From the NCBI GenBank assembly GCA_963971225.1, contig OZ020269.1:34555264-34619263 (forward strand): a stretch of 64,000 bases of DNA, written 5' to 3'. The first letter of the stretch is position 1; the number at the start of each line of letters is the position of its first letter. The translations under genes were made by a program, and so were the position numbers. This stretch comes from Melieria omissa (Eukaryota; Arthropoda; Insecta; Diptera; Ulidiidae). Below, piece by piece: positions 38,134-50,324 of this stretch. A model generated the notes under the pieces. It had not been told where the DNA came from and searched no databases. It saw only the letters and a program-made list of their open reading frames with translations.

Positions 38134-38300
38134 CGCAAGACGACAACTGCTCGAAGAAAAAGCACCGCCGCAATCGCACAACATTCACCACATACCAGCT
38201 GCACGAACTGGAGCGCGCCTTCGAGAAGTCCCACTACCCGGACGTGTACTCGCGCGAGGAGCTGGCCATGAAAGTGAACCTGCCCGAAGTGCGCGTACAG
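38134..38300 (+). CDS. Rx: Rx coding exon 4: homeodomain positions 1-46
   Basis: Residues 625-680. After QDDNCSKKK the homeodomain starts at His635: [20 protein letters not shown] (arm and helix 1), [18 protein letters not shown] (helix 2), PEVRVQ (start of helix 3). R5, F8, L16 and the paired-class HYPDVY/REELA motifs identify an Rx-type homeodomain. The exon stops after Q46 at a strong donor (GTACAG|GTGAGC, phase 0), the classic 46/47 intron of paired-class genes. W48, F49, the residue-50 specificity position and N51 must be encoded further right and were not found before 64000. The reading frame past the donor (to 38477) is intronic. Confidence 0.95.
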
Positions 38301-39479
38301 GTGAGCGACTATCGAAGAACACTTGATTCATGCGTTGCAATCAAGAAGCGGAGGAAAATAGGGTTAACCTTATGCAAATGTTGCTCTCACTCGCTCTTTC
38401 CTCGACAACACAACACAACTAAATCACTAAATGCCTCACGAATCAGCGAATCGCCGGGAATTGTTGTAGGAAATTAGGCAATTTCCGTTAGTGATTTATT
38501 TTAACCAAATTACAACCACTGTCTGGGCAAAAAGTTAGAAACAATTTCGAATCTGCTGTAACCCTTCAGCGAGCTGTCTACGCAATCACAAAATACACAC
38601 GTTGCAATGACAGTGATTTACTAAAGGCGCACACTTTGAGGCACGGAATGGCAGAGAGTGCCAAGTGATTGAACGTTTGAGCCCCTGTGAACTGCAAAAC
38701 AGTTTGTTTCAAAAGGCCCTGCATTTCTTTGAAAAATCGAATATGATGCTTTCAGTTCATTTGCAATTATTATAATGAAACTTGTTTCATGATCAGACGA
38801 CTTTTTAGTTCTGTAATAACAAACTAATCTTCGAATCGTTTTTTTAATTTCATTGCTTGCGTTTTAGAGCCTCAAATTTTGTAAGAAGAAACGGATTGCG
38901 TGGAAGAGACTCGTTGTCTCCCTTGGCGGTCAGATTGCACTGAAAGCCTCCTTGTTACTTCCAAGTAGCTGAGGCTATTAGTCGAAATTCGGTTTTTTGT
39001 TGCACAAAATCGCGAGTGAATGGCGTAGGCTATGCTACATAACACATCACACACACATTCTGATAGGATAAATGACAAATCATTAAAGGTGGGTAATGCT
39101 TATGGAAAAGATTGGCACAGGTATCAGTATTATCTGTAAGTCCTGTTGGGAAATATTATGAGATGGCTAAACGTTTTTTATGTTGTCCTCGCATTCTTTG
39201 GAATTAGAATTCGAGGTTTTTGGCACTAATGTAACTTAGAAATAAATAAATCACAAATCCCTAAAGTACTCAGATTTGTTTGCAGATTCCATGAAACGAA
39301 AAGCTCTTCTCTTTTTGTGAAAACCAACACTCACGGGATACCACTATACACGCGCAAGCATTGCGTTGGTTCTAGTTCTGCGATAAACATTATTCATTTA
39401 ATTTCATTTATTATTAATTAGTCACAGAACAATCGTTTTCTTACTGACTAATAAAGAACAGCACAATGGATAAGAAACA

Positions 39480-39960
39480 AAATAATGTTACGTAACAATC
39501 GATAACTTACTTAAAAACAGAGTTCAACAAGTTCAAAAATATTGCTTCAAAAGTAGTAAAGTCCACCAAAAAGTTCTTTGAGATCTTAACAAATTTTGTT
39601 AGATCTCGCATAGGAGAAGCATTTAAAGCATAATTTATTTTGACGAAACCAACATTAAATAAATCAGAGTGCCGAAGAGATCTAGAAGGGATGTTGAAGT
39701 GAATAGAGAATGGCAGTCAACCAACCCGCCAATAACATCAAAAACAAATGACAACGACAAAATAGATGTTCTATTCTGCAAGGTTTTTAAATTTATGAGC
39801 TTAACCCATGAGAAGTAAGATGGAACAGGACCGTGAAAGTGTAGTGATTTGAGAGCAAAACGTAGGAAAACCTTCTGAATACGTTCCAAGCGATGCACGT
39901 GGCACGTGGTGATATGGCCTCCAAAAAAACGAGGCACACTCTAACTTTGAACGGACAGGT
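39480..39960 (-). pseudogene. Non-LTR retrotransposon RT C-terminal fragment
   Basis: On the minus strand, 39937-39635 encodes HITTCHVHRLERIQKVFLRFA followed by LINLKTLQNRTSILSLSFVFDVI and LVDCHSLF. This is the thumb/C-terminal signature of jockey/CR1-type reverse transcriptases (IE.IQ..F..FAL, L..L..RR). A shift of frame near 39690 continues SRSLRHSDLFNVGFVKINYALN. The 5' part (including YADD) is absent, so it is a truncated, broken copy. The adjacent segment 40160-40240 reads, also on the minus strand, as FWNKLSADIYRDHL, resembling a LINE C-terminal tail and probably from another copy. Confidence 0.75.
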
Positions 39961-40309
39961 CTAAAACAATTTGGGGGAGAGAGAGAGAGAACTCGGAACT
40001 ATTGCGTCTCACAAAAGCTTACATGCCTTGGGACTTGGCAATGGTTATTAATTTATACGACTTGAGAAGGAAAATAGCTGGTGGACAGACAGGTCAGGCT
40101 AACTCAGGAGAAAAGTAGAAGATTGCAGTAGGAACTTGTGAGCGCCGCGCCTGAATTTATCGAGATCATAAGTGATCTCGATAGATATCTGCAGAGAGTT
40201 TATTCCAAAACCGCGCGGTACAACTGAGAAACGCATTTAGAAGTTGAATACCATTATCTAGAAATATGATAAACAATTTCAATCACTTATAATTTGTCGC
40301 TATTATTAT

Positions 40310-40475
40310 CAGTGGCGTATTCAGGGGAGGGGCGGGGGTTGGCGGCTATGGGTTGAAACCCCCCGAAATATTAGGATCGACTTTGAAACTACATACAAAT
40401 TAAAAGGCATTTTATGAATATTAAAGAATAACGTTTTGGAAACCCCCCCAAAATACTTTTCTGAATCCGCACCTG
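40310..40475. mobile_element. hAT-like MITE, copy B
   Basis: It begins CAGTGGCGTATTCAGGGG and ends CTGAATCCGCACCTG (imperfect inverse). The body is shared with 31447-31603. Eight-base flanks ATTATTAT (40302-40309) and ATTGTTAT (40476-40483) match at seven positions, consistent with an aged 8-bp hAT target duplication. Non-coding. Confidence 0.7.
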
Positions 40476-40569
40476 ATTGTTATTATTATTCTTACAATTT
40501 TACTCCAAAATTTTTATTTTTTCACTGGTATCACGCTTGTAATATATTTTTCATAGTATTTTGATTTCA

Positions 40570-41965
40570 TTTACCACTAGTAGGGCCCTGCGGCTTTGCA
40601 CGCAAGCTTGAAGTCAATTGGCCAAATAAATCAAGTTTCTTCATACTACACTCTATGGACGATGCCACGCCTCTTTTATGTAATGCCCAATTCCTCCAGC
40701 CGAAGGGTGTGACTCGGTTTAATCGATATGCGACTTCAGTCACGGAAAATTTCAGTCACAAAAAATAGGACGCGCCCCTTGTTCAACGCCCATAAAATTT
40801 TGCCAGTAGAATGACACATCTAAGGGACGATGGTATACAGAACTTCAAAGCTTTCTAACTTATTTTTCGGAAGCTATTCCACATTAAAAATTTGGATTCT
40901 ATGGGCGAGGCCATGCCCCTCGTCTAATACCCACCCCATTGCCATGTCGAAGGGCACATCTGAATCTTAAATCTTTGATGTGTGATTTGTAGTTCCACAG
41001 TTATTCAAAACATTTGAGTTGCTTAAAAAGTGCCACGCCCCTTGTCCAACGCTCACAAAGTTTTACCAGTGAAACGGCACATCTAAACGGTGGCCCCGCA
41101 CCAAATTTTAATGCTGTCCGACTTCTCATTACGAAAATATTTCATATTGAAAATTTAAGTTCTATGGGAGGTGCCACGCCCCCTTGTAAAAAACCCACCC
41201 CATTCCCCTATCGAAAAACACAACTAACAACATCGTACGTTTGTCCTGAGTGTCATTGATGAGATCGCTATAGTTCAGTGTCACGCCCCTTGTCCAACGC
41301 CCATTAAATTTTTACCAGTGAAACGCAACATCTAAACGGGACTGTACCAAATTTTAATGCTGTCCGACTTCTCATTACGAAAATATTCCATATTGAAAAT
41401 TTAAGTTGTATGGGAGGTGCCACGCCTACCTATCGGGTCGAATTCGCACTATGTGGTTTACCGAGACTTACTCAAGACGAACATTCCGTGAAAAATTCAA
41501 CTAATCGGCTGTCTAGTTTTTGAGTTTCAGTGTCGTATAATTTGTTATTATAGTGGGTGTGGCGAAAAGGCATATCAGGTGGGCGTGGTCAATCTTATAT
41601 ATCCTATGTTAACATCAATGAAACACGGAATCATTTGATATTAATACTGATTTACCAACATGTACCGTAGCTTCGTTTTGTTCCTTTAGTGGGCGCGGAA
41701 AGTGGGCGTGGCCGATTATATTATAGCTTATGTTTGCAGCAATGACACGCTGAATCGTTTGATACCCATACTGCCGTAGAAAAGCATACCATATATGAGT
41801 TTTGTTACCATAGTGGGCGTAGGAAGGGGGCGTGGTCATTCTCATATAGACTATGTACCATTCCCCTAGATAAAAAATTTGTAGTGCTTATTTCATCTAA
41901 ATCGGTTCAGTGGTTTTTGCCTGATTGTGGCTCAAAAACGTAACACTTGTTTTTATATAATAAGT
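40570..41965 (+). repeat. Dispersed 'gccacgcccc' repeat, copy 2
   Basis: It starts near 'accactagtagggccctgcgg' and ends near 'cttgtttttatataataag'. It contains at least three diverged copies of the module carrying 'tgccacgccccttgtccaacgc', 'ccaaattttaatgctgtccgactt' and 'tatggga/ggtgccacgcc', the same module that forms the 268-bp array at 50877-52560. It also has a 3' region with 'gtgggcgtggc' words. It has no conserved protein. Confidence 0.7.
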
Positions 41966-44900
41966 TCAGATTAATATATAAATATTTTCCAGAAGTTTTA
42001 TAAATTAATTAATTTGCTTACTCTAAACGATTATATTGAAATGTTGTGCAGTTGAATTTTGAGGTTATGTTGCGCAAATGTAATTAAGCCTTTCAAATTA
42101 ATTCATCAAGACATTTCCTTGCATTCACTTAATAAGCTCACCGTACTTTGTGCATAACCCGAGACAAATTTTTCAGTATTTTAACCTTTCCTTTTTAGTC
42201 TGTTTTTCACGTCTGGCTTGCAAAAATATTTTGCAAAAAACAGAAAGAAAAATTTGCCTGAACAACTTTGCCGAACGACACATTTGCAACAAAGCAGTCA
42301 CCGAAACTTTTTAAGTTCATATTAAAATTTATGTCTCAATTGCTAAAGACACCATCGTAGACAGCGTCGAAGGGACGCTAGCTATCGCCGCAAGGCAGGC
42401 AACTGGGGAATGGTGGGAAATCGCTGCGAGAACCTCATAAATTCCTTACTGAATGGCGAGCACGAACCGCTTTTCGACGACGAATAACAAATTTATGCCA
42501 ATTTCATAAGCGAATGACAGCAACGAATGCAGACCGCACCACGCGTCCTCTACACACATACATAGTTTCCGTTTGTATATATGTATGGAAATGTGACGTG
42601 CACATGCACCCGATTCGAGTCAAGAAAACATTGCATTTTTTGAGGGGGAAAAGCTGGAACAAATCGGCAGCGAATTTCGGCCTACAGCGAGGGAATTTCG
42701 ATATAAATTAAATTATGGCAGATTTTTGGGCTGCAAATGCAATAAATGTTGAGTTTGTGTGCGGCAATTGCTGAACGTAAACAACGCAAGAATTCCCCAT
42801 CAAACTTACCAACAATTTCGGTTTACTCTGCGGCGGAAAATTCACACCAGCCCATTCTTCAAATGCAATAAACATCAAAGAACGTTAGCAGCCCAAAGCT
42901 CTGGCACGCAGCAAATTTAAATAACTCAATAATATGCGTAAAGTAGAATATACAATGTATGTTTGTGTGTATGTTTATGTGAGTACTGCAATTTGGTTGT
43001 TCGAACGTCCTTATTGCAGCAGATCACATGCAGACAAATATTTATATTGAACTTTTGGTACATAAGTACACTGCCAAGTAGGTTGGGGCCGAGACCACGC
43101 TTAGTCGCGGCTTAATTCGGTTCGTCGGCACTACTTTTAATTACTTCTAGTCCGAGTTGACAAGCCTCACTACTTTTCTAAAGGACTCGCGATGCCTTCG
43201 GCAACTAATCACAAGTTTATGGTTGTCGGCTTGAATTTAGTGGCAGACGTGGAGGGGTTTCGGGAACCTTTGCTTCTAAGAATGTTGTGTGTGTGTGACT
43301 TTTTTCAAACGTGGACGTTACATACAGTTTTGAGTACTACTACCGTGCAAGGCTGGAATTGTTAAAGAAAGTATTTGGAAGTTATTCAGAAGTTTGACAC
43401 TGCCAGCCGCTTGCAAAAAGCTTGGTTTTGGTCTAAACGAGGAATCATTTGAACCAACAATTAATGATAGTATGGGTAATTTGAACATTATATAAAGTAT
43501 GCTGCAAAAAAAGTTGTACGGCATAAATATCATTATTTAGGAGACCTTCTTTAAAGGAGGACACACCCGAAAGCGTCTATACGATTCATTCTTTTATAAG
43601 AGTTTCAAAAATTTGGTACTTATATTCTACACTGAGATAACAGGCTGAGTTGGTCAATTACCCAAAAGAACCCGTGCGACAATTACGATATATCTTCTAA
43701 AGGCAGTTAATTAAGAGTACTTTGAATGATTCAAGTTAAACTTCCGCCAAAACATAAAACTATTTGTAGCCTATAAGTATTTACCATATCTAATTGAATT
43801 GAATGCCTGTAGGCCAGTCGAGCACACAATATTTCATACCCGAAATTTTGTTAAAAAAAGAGAGATTTGGGGGTTTTGAACCCTACCCCCTTATGTGCCG
43901 CAGTTCTTTTGGCGTAGACTTCTTTAGTGGCGCCTTGCCGGCTCAGCTGATCTACTCTTTTTAGTTGTTTGAAATGTCCCTACGCCCTGTTACCTAAGAC
44001 AAGTCTATTCGTAGCTGGTTGACAATCTCACTGAGATATGTACTACTACTGACAGCAGTTGTCCTGGTTTTTTTTAAGTATTTTATAAAAATAACGTATT
44101 TTACCTGATTTTTCATAAATTATAGAAAATTGCTCTCGAATTATTAAAAATGCTTAGCAGTTCCGGAATACATGACATATTTTTTTTATGAGTGGAATAA
44201 ATCACTAGCACCCCGTCACTTCGCCCACTCCACTTTGTTTCCCCGACCGCAACACACCGAAAACGAAAAGAAGTATGCAAACAGTTCTTTAACCACCCGC
44301 AAAGCGCAATATCAGGTTTCGTGATTTGACAAATCATTTTTATTGACTAAACATTACGAGCGAGTGTATGTATGCGACAAAGCAGCGGCATTGGCAGGAG
44401 CAAGAAAACACCTCCGCCACTTTCATGTTGCACAAAAGTCATTTCGGGCACAGAGCGCACCAGACTGTGAGGTTATGCCGGAGCACCGCAGCAAGTTTGC
44501 GACGCCGAGCACCGGGCAGGAAGTGGTAGGTGGATTTTTGAAAGCCACTTTTGCCAACTAGTTAGTTGGCAACACAACGAACGGCACCGAGTAATGAGGC
44601 AAAATTGTGCAAAAATTACTCGTGATGTGTACTCGTTCACTCCAATGCCGGTCGGGCCGAGCGTAGGGACCGAAATTTGAAATTTCATCACGTGCACAAT
44701 TGGTTTATCAGCAGTTATAGATGGCGCTTTATGGAGTACAACCCCTATGTGTCACTTTGTCAAATTGACACGAATTCAAATTATGTCAGATATCAGGATT
44801 TTGGTTCTTTGTGCGAGGGTGCAAAGTGCCATTAGCGGCGAGAAGGTGCAGCTCGGACGCGCTAAACACAGTTGAAGGCGTAGAACAAGCGCAATGAAAA

Positions 44901-47539
44901 TCGAAATGATTGCGGTTTGAAGGTGAGTGGGTGTGAGTATTGGTGTGGATGCGAGTGTGGGTCGTTCAAGCTGGCACTGCTGCTTGTCTGGTGGGTTTAG
45001 ATGGAAATTTGGTTTGATTAAGTTTTCCTTTTTTTTTGTTATTATTTTGATTATTTTGTATTTTCAATGTGCAACTGCAGACGCCAAAGTTTTATGTGCA
45101 CTCAGATGCACACATATTTATTTATTTGGCTGCAATTGCGTTTGACTTGGTTCGTAATAGAATTGCTAAATGTTAGTTTAAAAAGTTTGATTGAGTTTCT
45201 TGTTGCGGTAAATGGCATTTGAATGAGTAGTTTTACGTCGCAACAATTTGTAATCATTAAACTAGTGAGTTCGTTTCTCGTTTCGCTGAGATATAAACGG
45301 GAATACATTGTCGTATTTGATTTCAGATTTTGCCATGAATAATAAGATATTATATAATCCTTAAAAAACACTTTACATAAATATAGATATAGAAACTTTC
45401 CGCAAGAAGTGTAATTTGAAATAAAACCTAGGTTTGGATTGAAAGACATGAAGTGAAAGTATCACGAAGATGATAACTTTTGCTTCTTATTACTTCTGAC
45501 TGGGTACTGTCGCATCTAGGCATCCGAAAACCCCACAGGATTAATTAAACAACCTTCCTAATCTATTACTTTGCGATTTCGATATAAAAATATGAAATAT
45601 GAAAAATATGAAATAATCATTTTGGTTGTCAAATAAATTAACATAACTCTTTCAATTAACATTTTCATGAAATTTTATTTGAAGTTTTCCAAAGTTCAGA
45701 TACTTGAGATGACACAATATTGGAGTCAACTTTTTTGAAGTGCCAAACGTAACTACCGTTCAAGCGTTTGAACATTGCAAGTGCAATAAACACTAAACAA
45801 TTAAAACAAATACACATGATTAAAACAATAACACATGCTGGACTATATAATAACTGTATTTAGCAAAAATTTAAATAACTTATATAATAATAATTTTAAT
45901 AATATAAAAATATAATATTTATCATCCAGTAGAGAACACATTATTTCATTTTAGGGAGATTCCCCACACATGTTTTGCCATATTTGCCATCAAAATGTAT
46001 CCTCAAAACATCTCCTTGTGTGCTCCACTGCTATTATCCGATTTGCCGATTGTGCCGATGAAAATCCATTTTTCTTTTTGGAGAGTAGTTTACTTAACTT
46101 ATATTTCCATCCAACGATTTATTGATATAGGACTGCATACTACTATCAATCAATAAGTACTTAGTTTCCCTTAGCTTCCACTCTGTAGCTATGCTAACAA
46201 CCTCTCATTCCCTTGGCGCCAACCTGTGCTCATATTGAATTACAAAGAATTGTTTATCGCCATCTTTACGATTATTTTCATTTGATTTGTTTCTAATGCG
46301 CAGCCCATAAAGTGTCCGAACTAGCAAGGCAAAGAAATGAAGACAAATCAGAGCAAATTCCGCGGGTGAAAAAATGCAAATGAGAACGCCGAAGAAAAGC
46401 CTGAACATCGGGCAATATTTTCAGTTCGCAGTAGTGCTCTGGGCGCTGCAGCGGTGGTAATGGCTTTTTTGCAGCGCAGGCATGTGTAGCACGCCACACA
46501 TAACCACGCAGGGCGTTAAAGGACGACCGGCAATCAATATCGGCACAAAGCAGCACAGCTACCGCAGCAAAACTGTAGACAACTAAAATAAACAATAACA
46601 GCACCGGCAATTGCGAACGTAATAAAAATCTATTTTATTTGTTAGTGAAATGACATTTTTATTTGTTTTACCATTTTGCCGCGCGCAAACAAACCCACTC
46701 AGCTCTCCATGTTTTTCCGCCTAATGAAAAAAATCTCGCGCACATACACTCACCAGCAGACAAGGACACGGATACGGCCACGGGTCGTGAGTAGTTTTCA
46801 GGAGCGCGTGTTGGTCTGCGGCGTCACTGCCTGCCAGTCCTTTGGGCACCTCACCTGCCACACGCCGCATGCCACACGAGGCCGCACTGTGCTACGAAAT
46901 GAATTTGTCCCGGCTCTAGTGTTGGCTCGAGCCGCCGACATACATTGTAGGTATTATTTATTTGACAGTTTTATGACATTAAATCATTTTTGTATGCGCT
47001 GTAATTGATCGTTTCATTGAGTTTATTTGTTTGCCTGCGTTTAGTTTAAGGGGAACAAGAGGCCACCAAATTAGATCTCTGATTCTTATTATTGCCCATA
47101 ACAACGCACAAAATCAGACATCCAATAATATTAATAAATTCGATTTCGTTTGGTTTTACGCAAATTGCACAACTCGGTGACATCATGTGTGTGTCCTTGC
47201 AAGGTTCGGTGGAGTCGAAATGCGGTTTATATTGACATGTTCGTGACATGCGGCACACACCGAAAACTAACGATCAATTTCTTTACAGGTTATAGTTGCT
47301 AGAATTAACTACTTTAAAATTACTGAAATCAGTATTTTTATATTTATCGAATCGAATCTAGATAGCAGCTATCCTCTTATCCTTTTAGCAGGACATGTGG
47401 TATTTTACATTAAGTAGAAATGCCAAAAAATATATACAATGCGTAATTTTTTTCCTTAACGAATATTGCAATAAATGTCAAATTATAACTATGTACTAGT
47501 TATATAAATGATCTGTGATAAATTGTTTTATTTTTTTTA
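41966..47539. other. Intronic, no gene or repeat end recognised
   Basis: Alternating AT-rich and GC-richer blocks. Short open frames (for example around 44113-44697, 45102-45449 and 46293-47008) have no recognisable domain. Nothing further is supported. Confidence 0.5.
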
Positions 47540-48055
47540 ACCTTTATTTTTTTATTTTTAACCTTTTCGACCTCAAAGTTACCTGAGAGCAACTTCACCT
47601 ATTTGTCATCTCATAGGAAAATCTGTGATTGATTTATGAGCTTAATTTAAATTGGCACCAACAAATTGATATTTTTAGAAGTTAATTCAAAACAAATTAT
47701 CAAAATTTTACTGTTAACCCCAAAATAATTTCTAATAATTTGCAGCGATATCAGGGAAAGTTTGTGTTCTAATTGAAGTCTGCGAATTGGGCGCGTTTGA
47801 TCAAAACCCTGTTTCTTTAATAATGGTTGAATAGAATAAAAAAAAGTGATAATTTTGTATTTTCCATGCATATTAAATCATTTTTCTGTAATTAAAAAAT
47901 ATTGATACCAATTTTATTGAACCCGTTGTAAGTTAAAATTGTTCAAAGGTAAAGAGGCTCTACAACTCTAGAATAAAGAAGTGTGGCGAATTCAAATGTT
48001 TTGTGCACACTTCTTAGTGTTTCATGATTTAAATACCAAAAATTAATATCGAGAT
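47540..48055 (-). repeat. Dispersed piggyBac-like repeat, copy 1 (uninterrupted)
   Basis: It begins TTAACCTTTTCGACC(TCAAAGTT) and shares an ordered series of words, in inverse orientation, with 61872-62652: 'gagagcaacttcacc', 'aaattgatatttttagaagt', 'tttgtgttctaattgaagtctgcgaattggg', 'tttgatcaaaaccctgtttct', 'gtgcacacttctta'. At 47769-47785 the sequence reads straight through the point where copy 2 carries an insertion, so it is an empty-site paralogue. No transposase. Confidence 0.65.
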
Positions 48056-50324
48056 AGATATCGATAAGTTCATTCAATTCTTTCAAAGAACTTTAAAATA
48101 AGTAGAAATAAAGACCCACACAAACTTAGTTTAGTTATAAAGCAAATTACATTAAATCCCATTTCTTTCCGATCAATAAAACAATTCGGAAAAGTTTTAC
48201 GCCAATTCGCAACACTCAATCAGTCAATAGTCAAATCCTCTACCTCTAATTGTGCTTAATAATATCCGCACATTTACCCGGTTTTCCAAATGAATTTATT
48301 TTTAATTAACCCTTTCACCAACAGCACGCGCACTACCCTTTTCACTTCACATTCGCAAAACTCCGCCACCCACACTCACACAATGTCATCTTTAACCTCA
48401 CTCTTGACATGCTCGCAATTTTCTGAAATGTGCTTAATCCAGCATATGATTAGGTCTTTCAAAAACTTTGCGCCCCGTCTCCCCTCGAACATTTACCATT
48501 TCACTTGACAGTTTACGCCGTTGTTGGCGTTGCTGTCTCAATTGTCAAATGTGCTTTTAACCCTTATTGCTCTGCGGCATTGTCTGCTTTGTGCCGGACA
48601 GAAAGCGAAACGACCGCAATTCTGCACCGCTTCCCATCGAAGCGTAAAACCAAAAACACCAAAACACTTTGCGCTCGTCTTTTCTTGTCGCCATTCCAAA
48701 GTCCTTTTTCATGACCGCTGATCTTTTTTGTTTCTGGTTGCAGCGTGAAACTCGCTCTCAGTCTAATAGTAATTGTCATTTATTACTTTGTTGTCATCTG
48801 CGCACTGCGACGCTCCGGCACCCCGCGCACGGCTGGCTGTCAGTGCCGTGCGCGAACATATGTCTTGGCTCACATCATAAAGGAGTCTGATTGTGTGTAA
48901 AACTAACATTTACACACTTTTTGTTCATAAGGATATTTCTACGTATGTATGTGTGAGTGGGTGACTGCGACGAATGGGGTCCGGAGCGGTAATTTGAAAG
49001 TGTCAGTTGGAGATAATCCGTAGTTTAATTTGAAGATTAATGCTGCGGTGTGTCATAGGTTGGACATATTAAGCGAAAGTGGAATGGAATAACTTCCGCC
49101 CAGGACAGAAGCAGAATACGCGAAATAATAGAACTGATATTTACTATTTATAAAATGTATCCACTTACACCATGTCTGTCGTTGTAGGTCTGTTTACTCA
49201 CTTTTATTAGGCGAAATGGCCGCAAATAAGCGCACCGTCTGGGAATTTCGGGCTAATAGAATTGCACGAGCCGGCGCTGTCGTCACAACTCGGCTTAGTG
49301 CTTCGCACAATTAGACCCCTGGGAGTACGCTTTTCCACAACAATATGCCAAATTATTTATTTCTATGGGCATTGAGCGCCGTTGAGTGGTCGCCGTGGTG
49401 ATTTGGTAGTAATTTTGTTAGAACGGTGCTGACGTGTCAGTTGGGTGAATCAATTACGGCAAAATTATTATATTGTTAAGGGAAATACTGTCAAGTGATA
49501 ACATTATTAGTAAAATTATTTTTTGTTTATTTTCTGGCATTGTAATTCTTGTGCCCAGGTTGTCAAATATGAAAGCTTAGTGTAACAAATAAAAATTAAT
49601 TTAGTATCGAGTTCTAGTTCGCATTTGATTAAATGTTAAACTGTTAAAGATCTTTTCTAAAGTTTGATTTATTATGCGAGGGGAGTATATGAGCTAAGGT
49701 CGAGTAACTAACCTCTGTAATGTATTTGGTTAGTGAAGTAGTTTGGATGAAAAGTATGGATCGTTCTTCTTATTTATTACCGATATACATTTTTAACATC
49801 AATTGAAAACTTAAAGTTTTAGAATATTTATTAAATATATTCAAATTTCGACTTTTGGTCGGCTTTTCTGGGTTTGACACCAGTTCTAGGGTAATTAGGA
49901 CCGCTGATTTCGAATCCGCAAACCGTTTTCAAAACTTAGTTTCCGTTTTCACGAAAAATGGGCGTGTCACTTTTTCGGATTTTCCCTGAATTTCTTCACG
50001 TTTTCAATTGTAATTTCTAAACCAGCTGATTTTCACTTTATGGCATTTGCAACATCTCACGACTTCTAATACCTTAAAATGTTATTATTCTATTTGTATT
50101 GCATTAACAAGAAATTAGTTTGGAATAGCATTAAATTTTTGTTTATAAAAGTAGATAGAAATATATAATTTTGAGGTTATATGCTACATTTCACTTATTG
50201 ACGCTGAAAGTTCAAAATAGATAATTTAGTGAAAAAGCGACAAGTTTCCTCTTTCATTTCATATTCATATCTTCGTCATTGCACAAACGAAAATATTTTA
50301 ATAAATACTAGCTGACCCGGCAAA
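48056..50324. other. Intronic, no gene recognised
   Basis: It includes a GC-richer block (about 48480-48890) and long AT-rich flanks. Overlapping short frames near 48505-48890 have no domain. No repeat ends were identified. Confidence 0.5.

Noticed and set aside
38301..38477. Read-through frame after homeodomain residue 46
   Set aside because: It would replace helix 3 with an unrelated sequence. The strong GTGAGC donor at the classical 46/47 position explains the break.
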